This document shows, in pieces, positions 1 to 5,973 of a stretch of 7,530 nucleotides of DNA. This DNA comes from an uncultured Parabacteroides sp. (GTDB lineage Bacteria > Bacteroidota > Bacteroidia > Bacteroidales > Tannerellaceae). Under the pieces are notes generated by a model. The model was not told the origin of the DNA and made no database searches. It was given only the letters and a program-made list of their open reading frames with translations. The stretch is from assembly GCA_937890135.1 (NCBI GenBank), contig CALBYC010000049.1:1-7530 (forward strand). The letters run 5' to 3'. The translations under genes were made by a program, and so were the position numbers. Numbering within the stretch: the stretch's first letter is position 1; the number at the start of each line of letters is the position of its first letter.

Positions 1-112
1 CACTCGCTATAAAATAACAACTTTTTTAGGTGAGCAACGGAATCTTAAATGAAAGCCGTACAAAAAGGTTGTAATATATGCTTCTTTCCCTTCCGCATCC
101 AAAATAAACCAT

Positions 113-120
113 TACTTTTA
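113..120 (+). promoter_or_regulatory. Possible -7 promoter box of the nitroreductase gene
   Basis: TACTTTTA matches the Bacteroidota -7 box TAnnTTTG in all but the last base. I see no convincing TTG/TTTG box at the expected distance upstream, so the call is weak. If it is real, transcription would start near position 127, after the GTG at 123, which favours the ATG at 144 as the start codon. The rest of 1-112 is AT-rich and shows no gene, terminator or repeat that I can support. Confidence 0.3.
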
Positions 121-143
121 CCGTGATTAAAAAATATAGCGAT

Positions 144-668
144 ATGGAAAATGAATTTTTGAAGGTAATCAACACGCGCCGCAGTTGCCGTAATTACCGC
201 AAGGAACAAATCAAGGACGAAGAACTGAATGCCATCCTGAAAGCCGGGACATACGCCCCCACGGGCATGGGGCTTCAGTCTCCTTACATCGTGGCCGTCC
301 AGAACCCCGAAATGAAAGCGCAATTGGAGAAAATGAACGCCGCCGTCCGTGGGATGAGCGGCAACCCTTATTATGATGCGCCTACCTATATCTTGGTGTT
401 TGCGCCCCTTGATTGCCCGTTTGCCGTACAGGACGGGGCTTGCGTATTGGAAAACATGATGCTCGCGGCACATGCTTTAGGAGTAAGCAGCTGCTGGATC
501 AACCGCGAAATCGAGATGTTTGCCACAGAGGAAGGGAAGCAGTTGATGAAAAAAATGGGGCTGCCGGAAGGATTAGGCGGGATAGGGGCGATTTCCGTCG
601 GTTACGCGGCGGCGCAACCCGCCGGACCGAAGCCGAGGAAGGACGGTTATGCCAGAATTATTCGTTGA
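144..668 (+). CDS. Nitroreductase family protein (FMN-dependent oxidoreductase)
   Basis: This 174-residue protein has the small nitroreductase fold, cytoplasmic flavoenzymes that usually bind FMN as dimers and use NAD(P)H to reduce nitro compounds, quinones or similar acceptors. The true substrate cannot be read from sequence. The N-terminal RRSCRNY (residues 12-18) is the typical phosphate-contacting FMN motif. AGTYAPTGMGLQSP (34-47) is the second flavin-contact segment, ENMMLAAHALGVSSCWI (103-119) is the conserved central helix, and GGIGAISVGY (145-154) is the C-terminal flavin-binding strand. The length fits the compact subfamily. An in-frame GTG at 123 would add seven residues, but ATG 144 gives the usual family N-terminus and lies after the possible -7 box at 113-120. 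The gene is 173 nt upstream of groES, which has its own promoter, so it is probably a separate unit. The family call is secure; the enzyme name is not. Confidence 0.9.
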   Translation: MENEFLKVINTRRSCRNYRKEQIKDEELNAILKAGTYAPTGMGLQSPYIVAVQNPEMKAQLEKMNAAVRGMSGNPYYDAPTYILVFAPLDCPFAVQDGACVLENMMLAAHALGVSSCWINREIEMFATEEGKQLMKKMGLPEGLGGIGAISVGYAAAQPAGPKPRKDGYARIIR

Positions 669-748
669 GACCGACAGCTTGGCTGAAAGTAGAAGGCCCG
701 GACTGACAAAATGCCGAAATAATGGCAGGAAACGGGGGCGGAAAGGAG

Positions 749-780
749 TTTGGCACACTATTCGTAGGAAGGTAGGTGTG
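749..780 (+). promoter_or_regulatory. groESL promoter
   Basis: A TTTG box (749-752) and TAGGTGTG (773-780, one mismatch to TAnnTTTG) are separated by 20 nt, the expected geometry for the primary sigma factor of Bacteroidota. Transcription would start about 6 nt after 780, giving an AT-rich leader of about 55 nt before groES. The -33 box overlaps TTGGCACA (750-757), which resembles a sigma-54 -24 element, but the downstream -12 half is poor. No CIRCE inverted repeat is present, so HrcA control by that site is not supported. Confidence 0.65.
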
Positions 781-841
781 ATTCGCAAAATGAATCATGG
801 AGTTTAAATAATAATATTATAAACTTTAAATAACATAAATC

Positions 842-1108
842 ATGAATATTAAACCGTTAGCAGACCGAGTTTTAATTAAGCCGGCTGCAGCAGAAGAAAA
901 AGTCGGTGGAATCATCATTCCGGATTCAGCTAAAGAAAAACCTTTAAAAGGCGAAGTCGTTGCTGTAGGAAACGGAACGAAGGACGAAGAAATGGTTGTG
1001 AAAAAAGGTGACACCGTGTTGTATGGCAAATATGCAGGTACTGAAATCGAATTGGAAGGTGAAAAGTACTTGATCATGCGCCAGTCAGACATATTGGCAA
1101 TCCTTTAA
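842..1108 (+). CDS. groES: Co-chaperonin GroES (Hsp10)
   Basis: GroES is the heptameric lid that closes the GroEL folding chamber in the cytoplasm. At 88 residues it is slightly shorter than the 97-residue E. coli protein, as is common in Bacteroidota. The N-terminus NIKPLADRVLIKP is the family signature. The mobile loop lies at about residues 16-33 and carries GGIIIPD (22-28), the hydrophobic tripeptide that docks on the GroEL apical domain. The second half has the expected GDTVLYGKYAGTEIE and the YLIMRQSDILAI ending. It is the first gene of a two-gene operon, 38 nt ahead of groEL, driven by the promoter at 749-780. The start is ATG after an A/T-rich leader without a clear Shine-Dalgarno sequence, which is normal in this phylum. 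Identification is certain. Confidence 0.98.
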   Translation: MNIKPLADRVLIKPAAAEEKVGGIIIPDSAKEKPLKGEVVAVGNGTKDEEMVVKKGDTVLYGKYAGTEIELEGEKYLIMRQSDILAIL

Positions 1109-1146
1109 TATAGTTTGTATATATAACTTTAAAATCGTAAAGAATC

Positions 1147-2784
1147 ATGGCAAAAGAAATTAAATATGATATGGATGCCCGCGACCTTTTGAAGAAAGGT
1201 GTGGACGAATTGGCAAACGCCGTAAAAGTCACATTAGGCCCTAAAGGTCGTAACGTCATCATTGAGAAAAAGTTCGGTGCTCCTCACATCACGAAAGATG
1301 GTGTGACCGTTGCAAAAGAAATCGAACTATCCAATCAGTTCGAAAACATGGGTGCTCAGCTGGTTCGTGAAGTTGCTTCCAAGACAAACGACAACGCCGG
1401 CGACGGAACTACGACGGCAACCGTTTTGGCTCAGGCTATTATCGGTGTCGGTTTGAAGAATGTTACGGCTGGTGCAAACCCGATGGATTTGAAACGTGGC
1501 ATCGACAAGGCTGTGGCAAAAGTCGTTGAGAACATTGCCGAACAGGCCGAGGAAGTAGGTGACAAGTTTGAAAAGGTAGAGCATGTTGCCAAGATTTCTG
1601 CCAATGGCGATGAAGCTATTGGTAAATTGATTGCCGAGGCCATGCAGAAAGTCAAGAAAGAAGGTGTCATCACGGTGGAAGAAGCAAAAGGTACTGAAAC
1701 TACGGTTGACGTGGTAGAAGGTATGCAGTTCGACCGTGGTTACATTTCTCCTTATTTCGTGACAGATACGGAAAAGATGGAATGCCAGATGGAAAATCCT
1801 TATGTGTTGATTTATGATAAGAAGATTTCCGTCTTGAAAGACTTGCTTCCTATCCTTGAACCGACAGTACAAAGCGGTCGTCCGTTGTTGATCATTGCGG
1901 AGGATATTGACAGCGAAGCATTGGCTACATTGGTTGTGAACCGTTTGCGTGGCTCTTTGAAGATTTGCGCAGTGAAGGCTCCGGGCTTCGGCGATCGTCG
2001 TAAGGCTATGCTGGAAGATATCGCAGTATTGACTGGCGGTATCGTGATATCCGAAGAAAAAGGCATGAAGTTGGAAAGCACGACAATGGACATGCTGGGA
2101 ACTGCTGAGAAGATTGTCGTAAACAAGGACAACACGACCATCGTAAACGGCGCAGGCGACAAGAAAGCCATCCAAGACCGTATCAGCCAGATCAAGACTC
2201 AGATAGAGAATACTACTTCTGACTACGATAAAGAGAAATTGCAGGAACGTTTGGCTAAGATGGCCGGCGGTGTCGCAGTCTTGTATGTCGGTGCACCTTC
2301 AGAAGTGGAAATGAAAGAAAAGAAAGACCGTGTAGACGATGCTTTGCATGCAACTCGTGCGGCTATTGAAGAAGGTACAGTACCGGGTGGTGGTGTAGCA
2401 TATATCCGTGCCATCGCTGCCTTGGAAAACCTGAAGGGCGAAAACGAAGATGAAACAACAGGTATCGAAATCGTGAAACGTGCGATAGAAGAACCGTTGC
2501 GTCAGATTGTTGCCAACGCAGGTAAGGAAGGTGCTGTTATCGTGCAGCGCGTGAAAGAGGGCAAAGGCGACTACGGTTATAACGCACGTAAAGACTGCTT
2601 CGAGAACTTGTGCGCTGCCGGTGTAATCGACCCGGCCAAGGTAACTCGTGTGGCATTGGAAAATGCAGCTTCTATTGCTGGCATGTTCCTGACTACCGAA
2701 TGCGTTATCGCAGACAAGAAAGAAGAAACTCCCGCTGCGCCCGCAATGAATCCGGGCATGGGCGGAATGGGTGGAATGATGTAA
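1147..2784 (+). CDS. groEL: Chaperonin GroEL (Hsp60)
   Basis: GroEL is the ATP-driven, double-ring 60-kDa chaperonin that folds cytoplasmic proteins together with GroES. The 545 residues are full length. TLGPKGRNV (29-37) and GDGTTT (85-90) form the nucleotide-binding site. Asp51 (in TKDGVTV) and Asp398 (in VDDAL) correspond to the catalytic aspartates. The family signature is seen as AAIEEGTVPGGGVA (405-418). The apical substrate- and GroES-binding domain covers about residues 190-375. The C-terminus is the flexible Gly-Met tail GMGGMGGMM. It follows groES by 38 nt and ends 20 nt before a strong terminator hairpin, so the operon stops here. Codon use is even and nothing suggests transfer. 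Long antisense reading frames inside it are shadows. Identification is certain. Confidence 0.99.
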   Translation: MAKEIKYDMDARDLLKKGVDELANAVKVTLGPKGRNVIIEKKFGAPHITKDGVTVAKEIELSNQFENMGAQLVREVASKTNDNAGDGTTTATVLAQAIIGVGLKNVTAGANPMDLKRGIDKAVAKVVENIAEQAEEVGDKFEKVEHVAKISANGDEAIGKLIAEAMQKVKKEGVITVEEAKGTETTVDVVEGMQFDRGYISPYFVTDTEKMECQMENPYVLIYDKKISVLKDLLPILEPTVQSGRPLLIIAEDIDSEALATLVVNRLRGSLKICAVKAPGFGDRRKAMLEDIAVLTGGIVISEEKGMKLESTTMDMLGTAEKIVVNKDNTTIVNGAGDKKAIQDRISQIKTQIENTTSDYDKEKLQERLAKMAGGVAVLYVGAPSEVEMKEKKDRVDDALHATRAAIEEGTVPGGGVAYIRAIAALENLKGENEDETTGIEIVKRAIEEPLRQIVANAGKEGAVIVQRVKEGKGDYGYNARKDCFENLCAAGVIDPAKVTRVALENAASIAGMFLTTECVIADKKEETPAAPAMNPGMGGMGGMM

Positions 2785-2803
2785 TCTCTTCCCTATATAT
2801 ATG

Positions 2804-2836
2804 AGGCTGTCTCCTGAAAGGGAGACGGCCTTTTTT
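2804..2836 (+). terminator. Rho-independent terminator of groESL
   Basis: GGCTGTCTCC (2805-2814) pairs with GGAGACGGCC (2821-2830) with one G-T wobble and a six-base loop, and A2804-T2831 can extend it. A run of six T (2831-2836) follows directly. The hairpin begins 20 nt after the groEL stop codon. Confidence 0.93.
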
Positions 2837-2856
2837 GTAAAATATCGGCGGGAATG

Positions 2857-2887
2857 CTTGCATATTAAAAAATAATGCGTACCTTTG
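2857..2887 (+). promoter_or_regulatory. Promoter of the initiator tRNA gene
   Basis: CTTG (2857-2860), 19 nt, then TACCTTTG (2880-2887), a perfect match to the Bacteroidota -7 box. The expected transcription start is near 2893, leaving a leader of about 24 nt to be removed by RNase P. It lies between the groEL terminator and the tRNA, so the tRNA is its own unit. Confidence 0.85.
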
Positions 2888-2916
2888 CACTCGCATTCGA
2901 GAGGATGCGGCTATAT

Positions 2917-2988
<72 letters not shown>

Positions 2989-3000
2989 CACTGCAAGAAG

Positions 3001-3031
3001 AGGATTCAGATTATGTCTGAATCCTTTTTTT
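3001..3031 (+). terminator. Rho-independent terminator of the tRNA-fMet unit
   Basis: AGGATTCAGA (3001-3010) and TCTGAATCCT (3016-3025) form a perfect 10-bp stem with loop TTATG, followed by a T run to 3031. It starts 12 nt after the tRNA. Confidence 0.93.
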
Positions 3032-3081
3032 ATAGCCAAGCATGACCAGATAACCGATTTTTATAAAAAATGCCATATCTG

Positions 3082-3112
3082 TTGGCGGCTGTGAATAAAA
3101 TTGTTACCTTTC
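3082..3112 (+). promoter_or_regulatory. Promoter of mscL and the M48 protease gene
   Basis: TTG (3082-3084), 20 nt, then TACCTTTC (3105-3112), one mismatch from TAnnTTTG. Transcription would begin near 3118. This places the in-frame TTG at 3101 upstream of the transcript and decides for ATG 3131 as the mscL start. Confidence 0.75.
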
Positions 3113-3130
3113 GCAAAAATTAATGGGAAC

Positions 3131-3556
3131 ATGGGACAATTCATAGATGAATTTAAGAAATTTGCCATGCGTGGCAATGTGGTAGACATGGCTGTCGGTG
3201 TCATTATCGGAGGTGCTTTTGGGAAAATCGTAACGTCCGTGGTTAATGATTTGGTAATGCCAGTGCTGGGTATTTTGGTTGGAGGCGTCAACTTCACTGA
3301 GTTGAAATTGACTTTGAAGAATGCGGTGATGGATGGCGATACGGTCGTTTCCCCCGCTGTAACTCTCAACTATGGCAACTTCATGCAGTCGACGTTCGAC
3401 TTCTTGATCATTGCTTTTTCTATTTTCTTGTTCATCAAACTGATTAACAAGCTTAGCCGTAAAAAAGAAGAGGAGAAGCCTGCCACTCCGCCCGCTCCTC
3501 CTGCCGACGTTCAATTGCTTACTGAGATCAGAGATTTATTAAAGGATAAAAAATAA
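3131..3556 (+). CDS. mscL: Large-conductance mechanosensitive channel MscL
   Basis: MscL is a pentameric inner-membrane channel that opens under high membrane tension and releases solutes on hypo-osmotic shock. The 141 residues fit the usual 130-150. The N-terminal amphipathic helix (MGQFIDEFKKFAM) leads into the family signature and first membrane helix, with RGNVVDMAVGVIIGGAFGKIV at about 14-34 lining the pore. The periplasmic loop spans about 50-83. The second membrane helix is FDFLIIAFSIFLFIKLI (89-105). A charged KKEEEK stretch and a Pro/Ala linker lead to the cytoplasmic bundle helix TEIRDLL (131-137). The start is ATG 3131; the longer frame from TTG 3101 overlaps the promoter. The M48 protease gene follows after 15 nt, so the two are probably co-transcribed. 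Confidence 0.97.
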   Translation: MGQFIDEFKKFAMRGNVVDMAVGVIIGGAFGKIVTSVVNDLVMPVLGILVGGVNFTELKLTLKNAVMDGDTVVSPAVTLNYGNFMQSTFDFLIIAFSIFLFIKLINKLSRKKEEEKPATPPAPPADVQLLTEIRDLLKDKK

Positions 3557-3571
3557 TTATAAGTAGGAAAA

Positions 3572-4363
3572 ATGAAGAAATGGGTGGTTTATGCCGGAGC
3601 ATTGCTGGTGTTGTCGGGTTGTAGCAGTGTGCCGTTGACGGGTAGAAAGCAGCTGCTGCTGGTGAGCGACCAGGAGGTTCTCTCTTCCAGCTTGACCCAA
3701 TATACTGAATATATGAAGACTGCCAAGAAAGAAACTTCCGGAAAGGATGCTTCCATGGTGGTGCGCGTGGGAAAGAAAATAGCGGCTGCGACGGAGCGGT
3801 ATTTGAAGCAAAACGGATTGCAGGATGAAATAAAGAACTTCTCGTGGGAGTTCAATTTGGTGAAAGACAACCAAATTAATGCGTTCTGCATGCCTGGCGG
3901 GAAAATCGTTGTGTATGATGGACTGATGAACATTGTCTCATCGGATGATGAACTGGCGGTTGTCCTCGGCCATGAGGTGGCGCACGCCATAGCCAAACAC
4001 AGCAATGAGCGTTTAAGCCAGCAGGTGATGGCACAATATGGGGCACAGATATTAGGGGCTGCCGTTTCTAATAAGAGTGCGGCTGTCCAGCAGGTGGCCA
4101 ATTCGGTTTACGGGGTCGGAGCCCAGTATGGCGTGATGCTTCCATTTTCCCGTAAGCACGAAAGCGAGGCGGACTACATGGGGCTGATTTTGATGACTAT
4201 GGCCGGTTACAATCCCGACGTGGCAGTCAAGTTCTGGCAGAAGATGTCTGCCAGCTCATCAGGGCAAGTACCTGAGTTCATGAGCACGCACCCCAGCGAC
4301 GCGCGCCGTATCTCTGACATCCAAAAGGAACTCCCTGCCATCAAACAGAAGTATGGGAAATAA
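3572..4363 (+). CDS. M48-family zinc metalloprotease, lipoprotein
   Basis: This 263-residue protein is a predicted envelope endopeptidase. Residues 1-17 are a lipoprotein signal with lipobox LSGC, so Cys17 should be lipidated and the protein anchored in a membrane facing the periplasm. HEVAH (134-138) gives two zinc-ligand histidines and the catalytic Glu135. HESEADYMG (196-204) supplies the third ligand, most likely Glu197. STHPSDARR (238-246) is the conserved C-terminal substrate-cleft segment. No membrane-spanning helices follow the signal, which separates it from HtpX and Ste24. No TPR repeats are seen, which separates it from BepA. In size and layout it resembles E. coli LoiP (YggG) or YcaL, proteases linked to outer-membrane quality control, but orthology is not established. 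It lies 15 nt after mscL with no terminator between them. Confidence 0.93.
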   Translation: MKKWVVYAGALLVLSGCSSVPLTGRKQLLLVSDQEVLSSSLTQYTEYMKTAKKETSGKDASMVVRVGKKIAAATERYLKQNGLQDEIKNFSWEFNLVKDNQINAFCMPGGKIVVYDGLMNIVSSDDELAVVLGHEVAHAIAKHSNERLSQQVMAQYGAQILGAAVSNKSAAVQQVANSVYGVGAQYGVMLPFSRKHESEADYMGLILMTMAGYNPDVAVKFWQKMSASSSGQVPEFMSTHPSDARRISDIQKELPAIKQKYGK

Positions 4364-4427
4364 GGATATGTTTTACATTTCCCGATAAACTCTGTTATTG
4401 TATGCATAGTATGTAAATAATTCCTTT

Positions 4428-4916
4428 ATGAATATGAAGTGGGCCGCTATCTTTTTGTTCACATTTCTATGTGTGGCTGGCATCCATGGGCAATCCGTGT
4501 CTGCCGTTGATGCTTATGCGTATACGAGGATTGATTACGCAGATCTCCAAGATGTGACATCCTCTTTTGACTATAAGCAGACTCTGGAGTGGAAAAGACA
4601 TAAGATATTCAAAACGTGTGCCTTTTGCTCTCTTGGATTGGGCATTGGTGGAATGTTAGTAGGCGTGTATGGAGGACTCCTCAATGCATACACTACGAGT
4701 GACTGGGAAAAAAAGGCGAAACCTTGGAATATCGTTTGTGGAGTAGGTGCGGGCTTAACCGTTTCCAGCATTCCTCTATTTGTTCTTTCGTATATGAACA
4801 AAAGGAAAGCCAAGGAAAGCATGCGGTTTTCATTCGTGAGTTCAAATATTCATTTGGATTTACCAAATGGCATGAAGCAAACGCAGCACGCTGTTGGAGT
4901 TGTTATAAGCTTTTAA
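4428..4916 (+). CDS. Hypothetical membrane protein with signal peptide
   Basis: I do not recognise a named family. The 162-residue product begins with a hydrophobic signal-like segment (about 1-21, ending IHGQ), so the N-terminus is probably exported. A short polar region follows (22-60), then two Gly-rich hydrophobic segments at about 64-86 and 102-122. The second ends in SIPLFVLSYMNKRKAK, a basic stop-transfer pattern. The C-terminal part (131-162) alternates polar and hydrophobic residues like a short beta region (MRFSFVSSNIHLDL, AVGVVISF). Similar small proteins with a Ser-Ile-Pro-Leu-Phe helix and a Lys/Arg-rich end occur, as far as I recall, in Bacteroidales without assigned function. 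ATG 4434 (Met3) is an alternative start. The 64-nt gap from the protease gene holds no terminator I can see, so co-transcription is possible. Confidence 0.75.
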   Translation: MNMKWAAIFLFTFLCVAGIHGQSVSAVDAYAYTRIDYADLQDVTSSFDYKQTLEWKRHKIFKTCAFCSLGLGIGGMLVGVYGGLLNAYTTSDWEKKAKPWNIVCGVGAGLTVSSIPLFVLSYMNKRKAKESMRFSFVSSNIHLDLPNGMKQTQHAVGVVISF

Positions 4917-4938
4917 GGCATTGATGATGAAGTGGATT

Positions 4939-5013
4939 TAATTGTCGCAAAGAGCGATGGTGGTTTTATTCCCCTTTCCTCCAATTTTTGTTTTTCACTT
5001 GTTACGACAATTA
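4939..5013. repeat. Separated inverted repeat upstream of the cysteine-rich gene
   Basis: TAATTGTCG (4939-4947) and its exact reverse complement CGACAATTA (5005-5013) are 57 nt apart. The match extends to 11 of 12 bases if one mismatch is allowed. The right arm lies between the putative -33 and -7 boxes of the next gene. It could be a pair of half-operators or chance. Confidence 0.4.
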
Positions 5014-5027
5014 GATTTTTAACTTGT
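4999..5027 (+). promoter_or_regulatory. Putative promoter of the C_GCAxxG_C_C gene
   Basis: TTG (4999-5001), 18 nt, then TAACTTGT (5020-5027), a partial match to TAnnTTTG. Transcription would start near 5033, leaving only a few bases before ATG 5039 or ATG 5048. The box match is weaker than for the tRNA and tmRNA promoters. Confidence 0.4.
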
Positions 5028-5038
5028 AGGTGTAATGT

Positions 5039-5437
5039 ATGCTGAATATGGAATCAAAGATAAGAGAAGCAGTTGATAAAAAGATTTCCGGAAAGTATAA
5101 TTGTGCGCAAGCGGTGGCCTGTAGCTATGCGGATGTCGTGCAATCCGATGAGGATGCCTTGTACAATGCAGCCGCCGCTTTCGGTGCCGGGATGGGCTGC
5201 ATGGAAGGCACATGCGGGGCGATTGTCGGTGCGGGCATCGTCTTAGGTCTGAAATACAAGGACAAGGCACGAGCGATGAAAGCGCTGAAGCAAGTGCTCC
5301 TTGCCTTTAAGCAGCGTAACGGTTGCACGATATGCAAGCAGCTGAAAGGGTTGGAAACCAAAAAAGTTGTTCGTGAATGCAATGATTGCGTAGCTGATGC
5401 GGCCGAATTTTTGGAAAACGTCTTGACGGCCGAATGA
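5039..5437 (+). CDS. C_GCAxxG_C_C family protein (probable redox protein)
   Basis: This 132-residue protein belongs to the small cysteine-rich C_GCAxxG_C_C family, thought from its conserved cysteines to be redox-active or to bind metal. No reaction is established. Family marks are YNCAQAV (20-26, Cys22), then GAGMGCMEGTCGAIVGAG (49-66, Cys54 and Cys59), then the paired cysteines CTIC (96-99) and CNDC (114-117). With Cys28 there are eight cysteines. There is no signal peptide or membrane helix, so it should be cytoplasmic. Length is typical. ATG 5048 (MESKIREAV) is an equally plausible start and would remove three residues. The gene stands alone: 122 nt from the upstream gene, with its own weak promoter and the hairpin at 5452-5502 as terminator. 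The neighbours do not reveal its partner. Confidence 0.88.
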   Translation: MLNMESKIREAVDKKISGKYNCAQAVACSYADVVQSDEDALYNAAAAFGAGMGCMEGTCGAIVGAGIVLGLKYKDKARAMKALKQVLLAFKQRNGCTICKQLKGLETKKVVRECNDCVADAAEFLENVLTAE

Positions 5438-5451
5438 AAGGGAGAAAGAAT

Positions 5452-5502
5452 AAAAGGAAAGGGCGCATGGGGAATGATCATCCTTATGCGCCCTTTCCTT
5501 TT
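5452..5502. terminator. Bidirectional terminator between the cysteine-rich gene and tmRNA
   Basis: A perfect 17-bp stem is formed by 5452-5468 and 5486-5502 (core GGGCGCAT/ATGCGCCC). The inner 17 bases can pair further with G-T and G-C pairs. The flanks are AAAAGGAAA on the left and TTTCCTTTT on the right, so either strand's transcript ends in a U-rich stretch. It starts 14 nt after the stop codon at 5437, and on the other strand begins 1 nt after the tmRNA discriminator base, so it serves both convergent units. Confidence 0.92.
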
Positions 5503-5503
5503 G

Positions 5504-5900
5504 TGGAGCTGGAGAGATTCGAACTCTCGTCCAAACGAGGAACTAATCTGCTTTCTACATGTTTATCTTCGCTTAGATTGTCGGGAACAAGCAAGACCGA
5601 AGCTACCCACTTGAACCTTATCCTTTAAATCTTCACCTGCCGCCCAAGGCTTGCGTCAGGCTATCTCCGATATTGCTGCACCACCTGTTCGGAACGCTTC
5701 GGAGCAACAGCATCCGGGTGATGTCACGTCCCCGCAACTTTTGCAGGGATTAAGCTTCAATCTACTATTCTTCGATTAAGCAGCGAGAGCGTAATTTTCT
5801 TCGCCAGTTAATTGTCTGCCGTCTGAGATTATAGTGCAAGCCGACCACGCACTACATGCTTACAAACCACTTCTACCCGCTGTCAAAACCGGTCAGCCCC
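5504..5900 (-). ncRNA. ssrA: Transfer-messenger RNA (tmRNA)
   Basis: tmRNA rescues stalled ribosomes and tags the unfinished protein for proteolysis, with SmpB. On the - strand the 5' end GGGGCTGACCGGTTTTGACA (5900 downward) pairs with the 3' end CAGCTCC (5511-5505) as a 7-bp acceptor stem with a G3-U70 wobble, the alanine identity element, and A73 at 5504. The T arm is GAGAG-TTCGAAT-CTCTC. The tag frame (5805-5776, ending TAA) encodes GEENYALAA, ending in the ALAA degron of ClpXP-type proteases; the resume codon is the GGC at 5805-5803, set by this family-like tag. Length is 397 nt, a standard one-piece tmRNA. CCA is not encoded (ACA follows). Mapping the tag, acceptor and T arm makes the call firm. 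Pseudoknots are expected in 5515-5775 but I did not fold them. Small protein-like frames across the interval are not genes. Confidence 0.96.
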
Positions 5901-5933
5901 ATGGATTGCATGCCATTTGTCCAATAGCAGTCG

Positions 5934-5965
5934 CAAAGGTAGGCAAAATTCTTGCATTAAGCAAG
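5934..5965 (-). promoter_or_regulatory. tmRNA promoter
   Basis: Read on the - strand: CTTG (5965-5962), 20 nt, then TACCTTTG (5941-5934), an exact -7 box. The expected start is near 5927, about 27 nt before the mature tmRNA 5' end at 5900, so RNase P processing is implied. A palindrome (5942-5973) overlaps the -33 box and fills the spacer. Confidence 0.85.
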
Positions 5966-5973
5966 AATTTGCC
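5942..5973. repeat. Palindrome inside the tmRNA promoter
   Basis: GGCAAAATTCTTGC (5942-5955) and GCAAGAATTTGCC (5961-5973) are inverted repeats with a 5-nt spacer ATTAA and one extra A in the left arm. Thirteen base pairs match. It has no T run in either direction and lies wholly in the promoter spacer and -33 region, so it looks more like a protein-binding site than a terminator. Confidence 0.75.

Noticed and set aside
45..473. 142-codon antisense frame over the nitroreductase
   Set aside because: It overlaps a clear nitroreductase gene and has no family features of its own.
669..841. CIRCE (HrcA) operator before groES
   Set aside because: No TTAGCACTC-N9-GAGTGCTAA-like repeat is present in the interval.
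1327..2175. 282-codon open frame antisense to groEL
   Set aside because: It lies wholly inside an unambiguous, conserved groEL and its translation has no recognisable family features; it is a shadow of biased codon use.
3101..3130. TTG-initiated N-terminal extension of MscL
   Set aside because: It overlaps the -7 box TACCTTTC and lies before the expected transcription start; MGQFIDEFKKFAMRG is the usual MscL N-terminus.
5504..5540. Possible separate tRNA from the TTCGAACTCTC-like sequence
   Set aside because: The T arm and acceptor belong to the tmRNA; no anticodon arm is present nearby and the 5' partner is at 5894-5900.
5434..5628. Open frame running out of the cysteine-rich gene's end into the tmRNA
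   Set aside because: It crosses the terminator hairpin and the tmRNA 3' domain; the sequence is explained by RNA structure.
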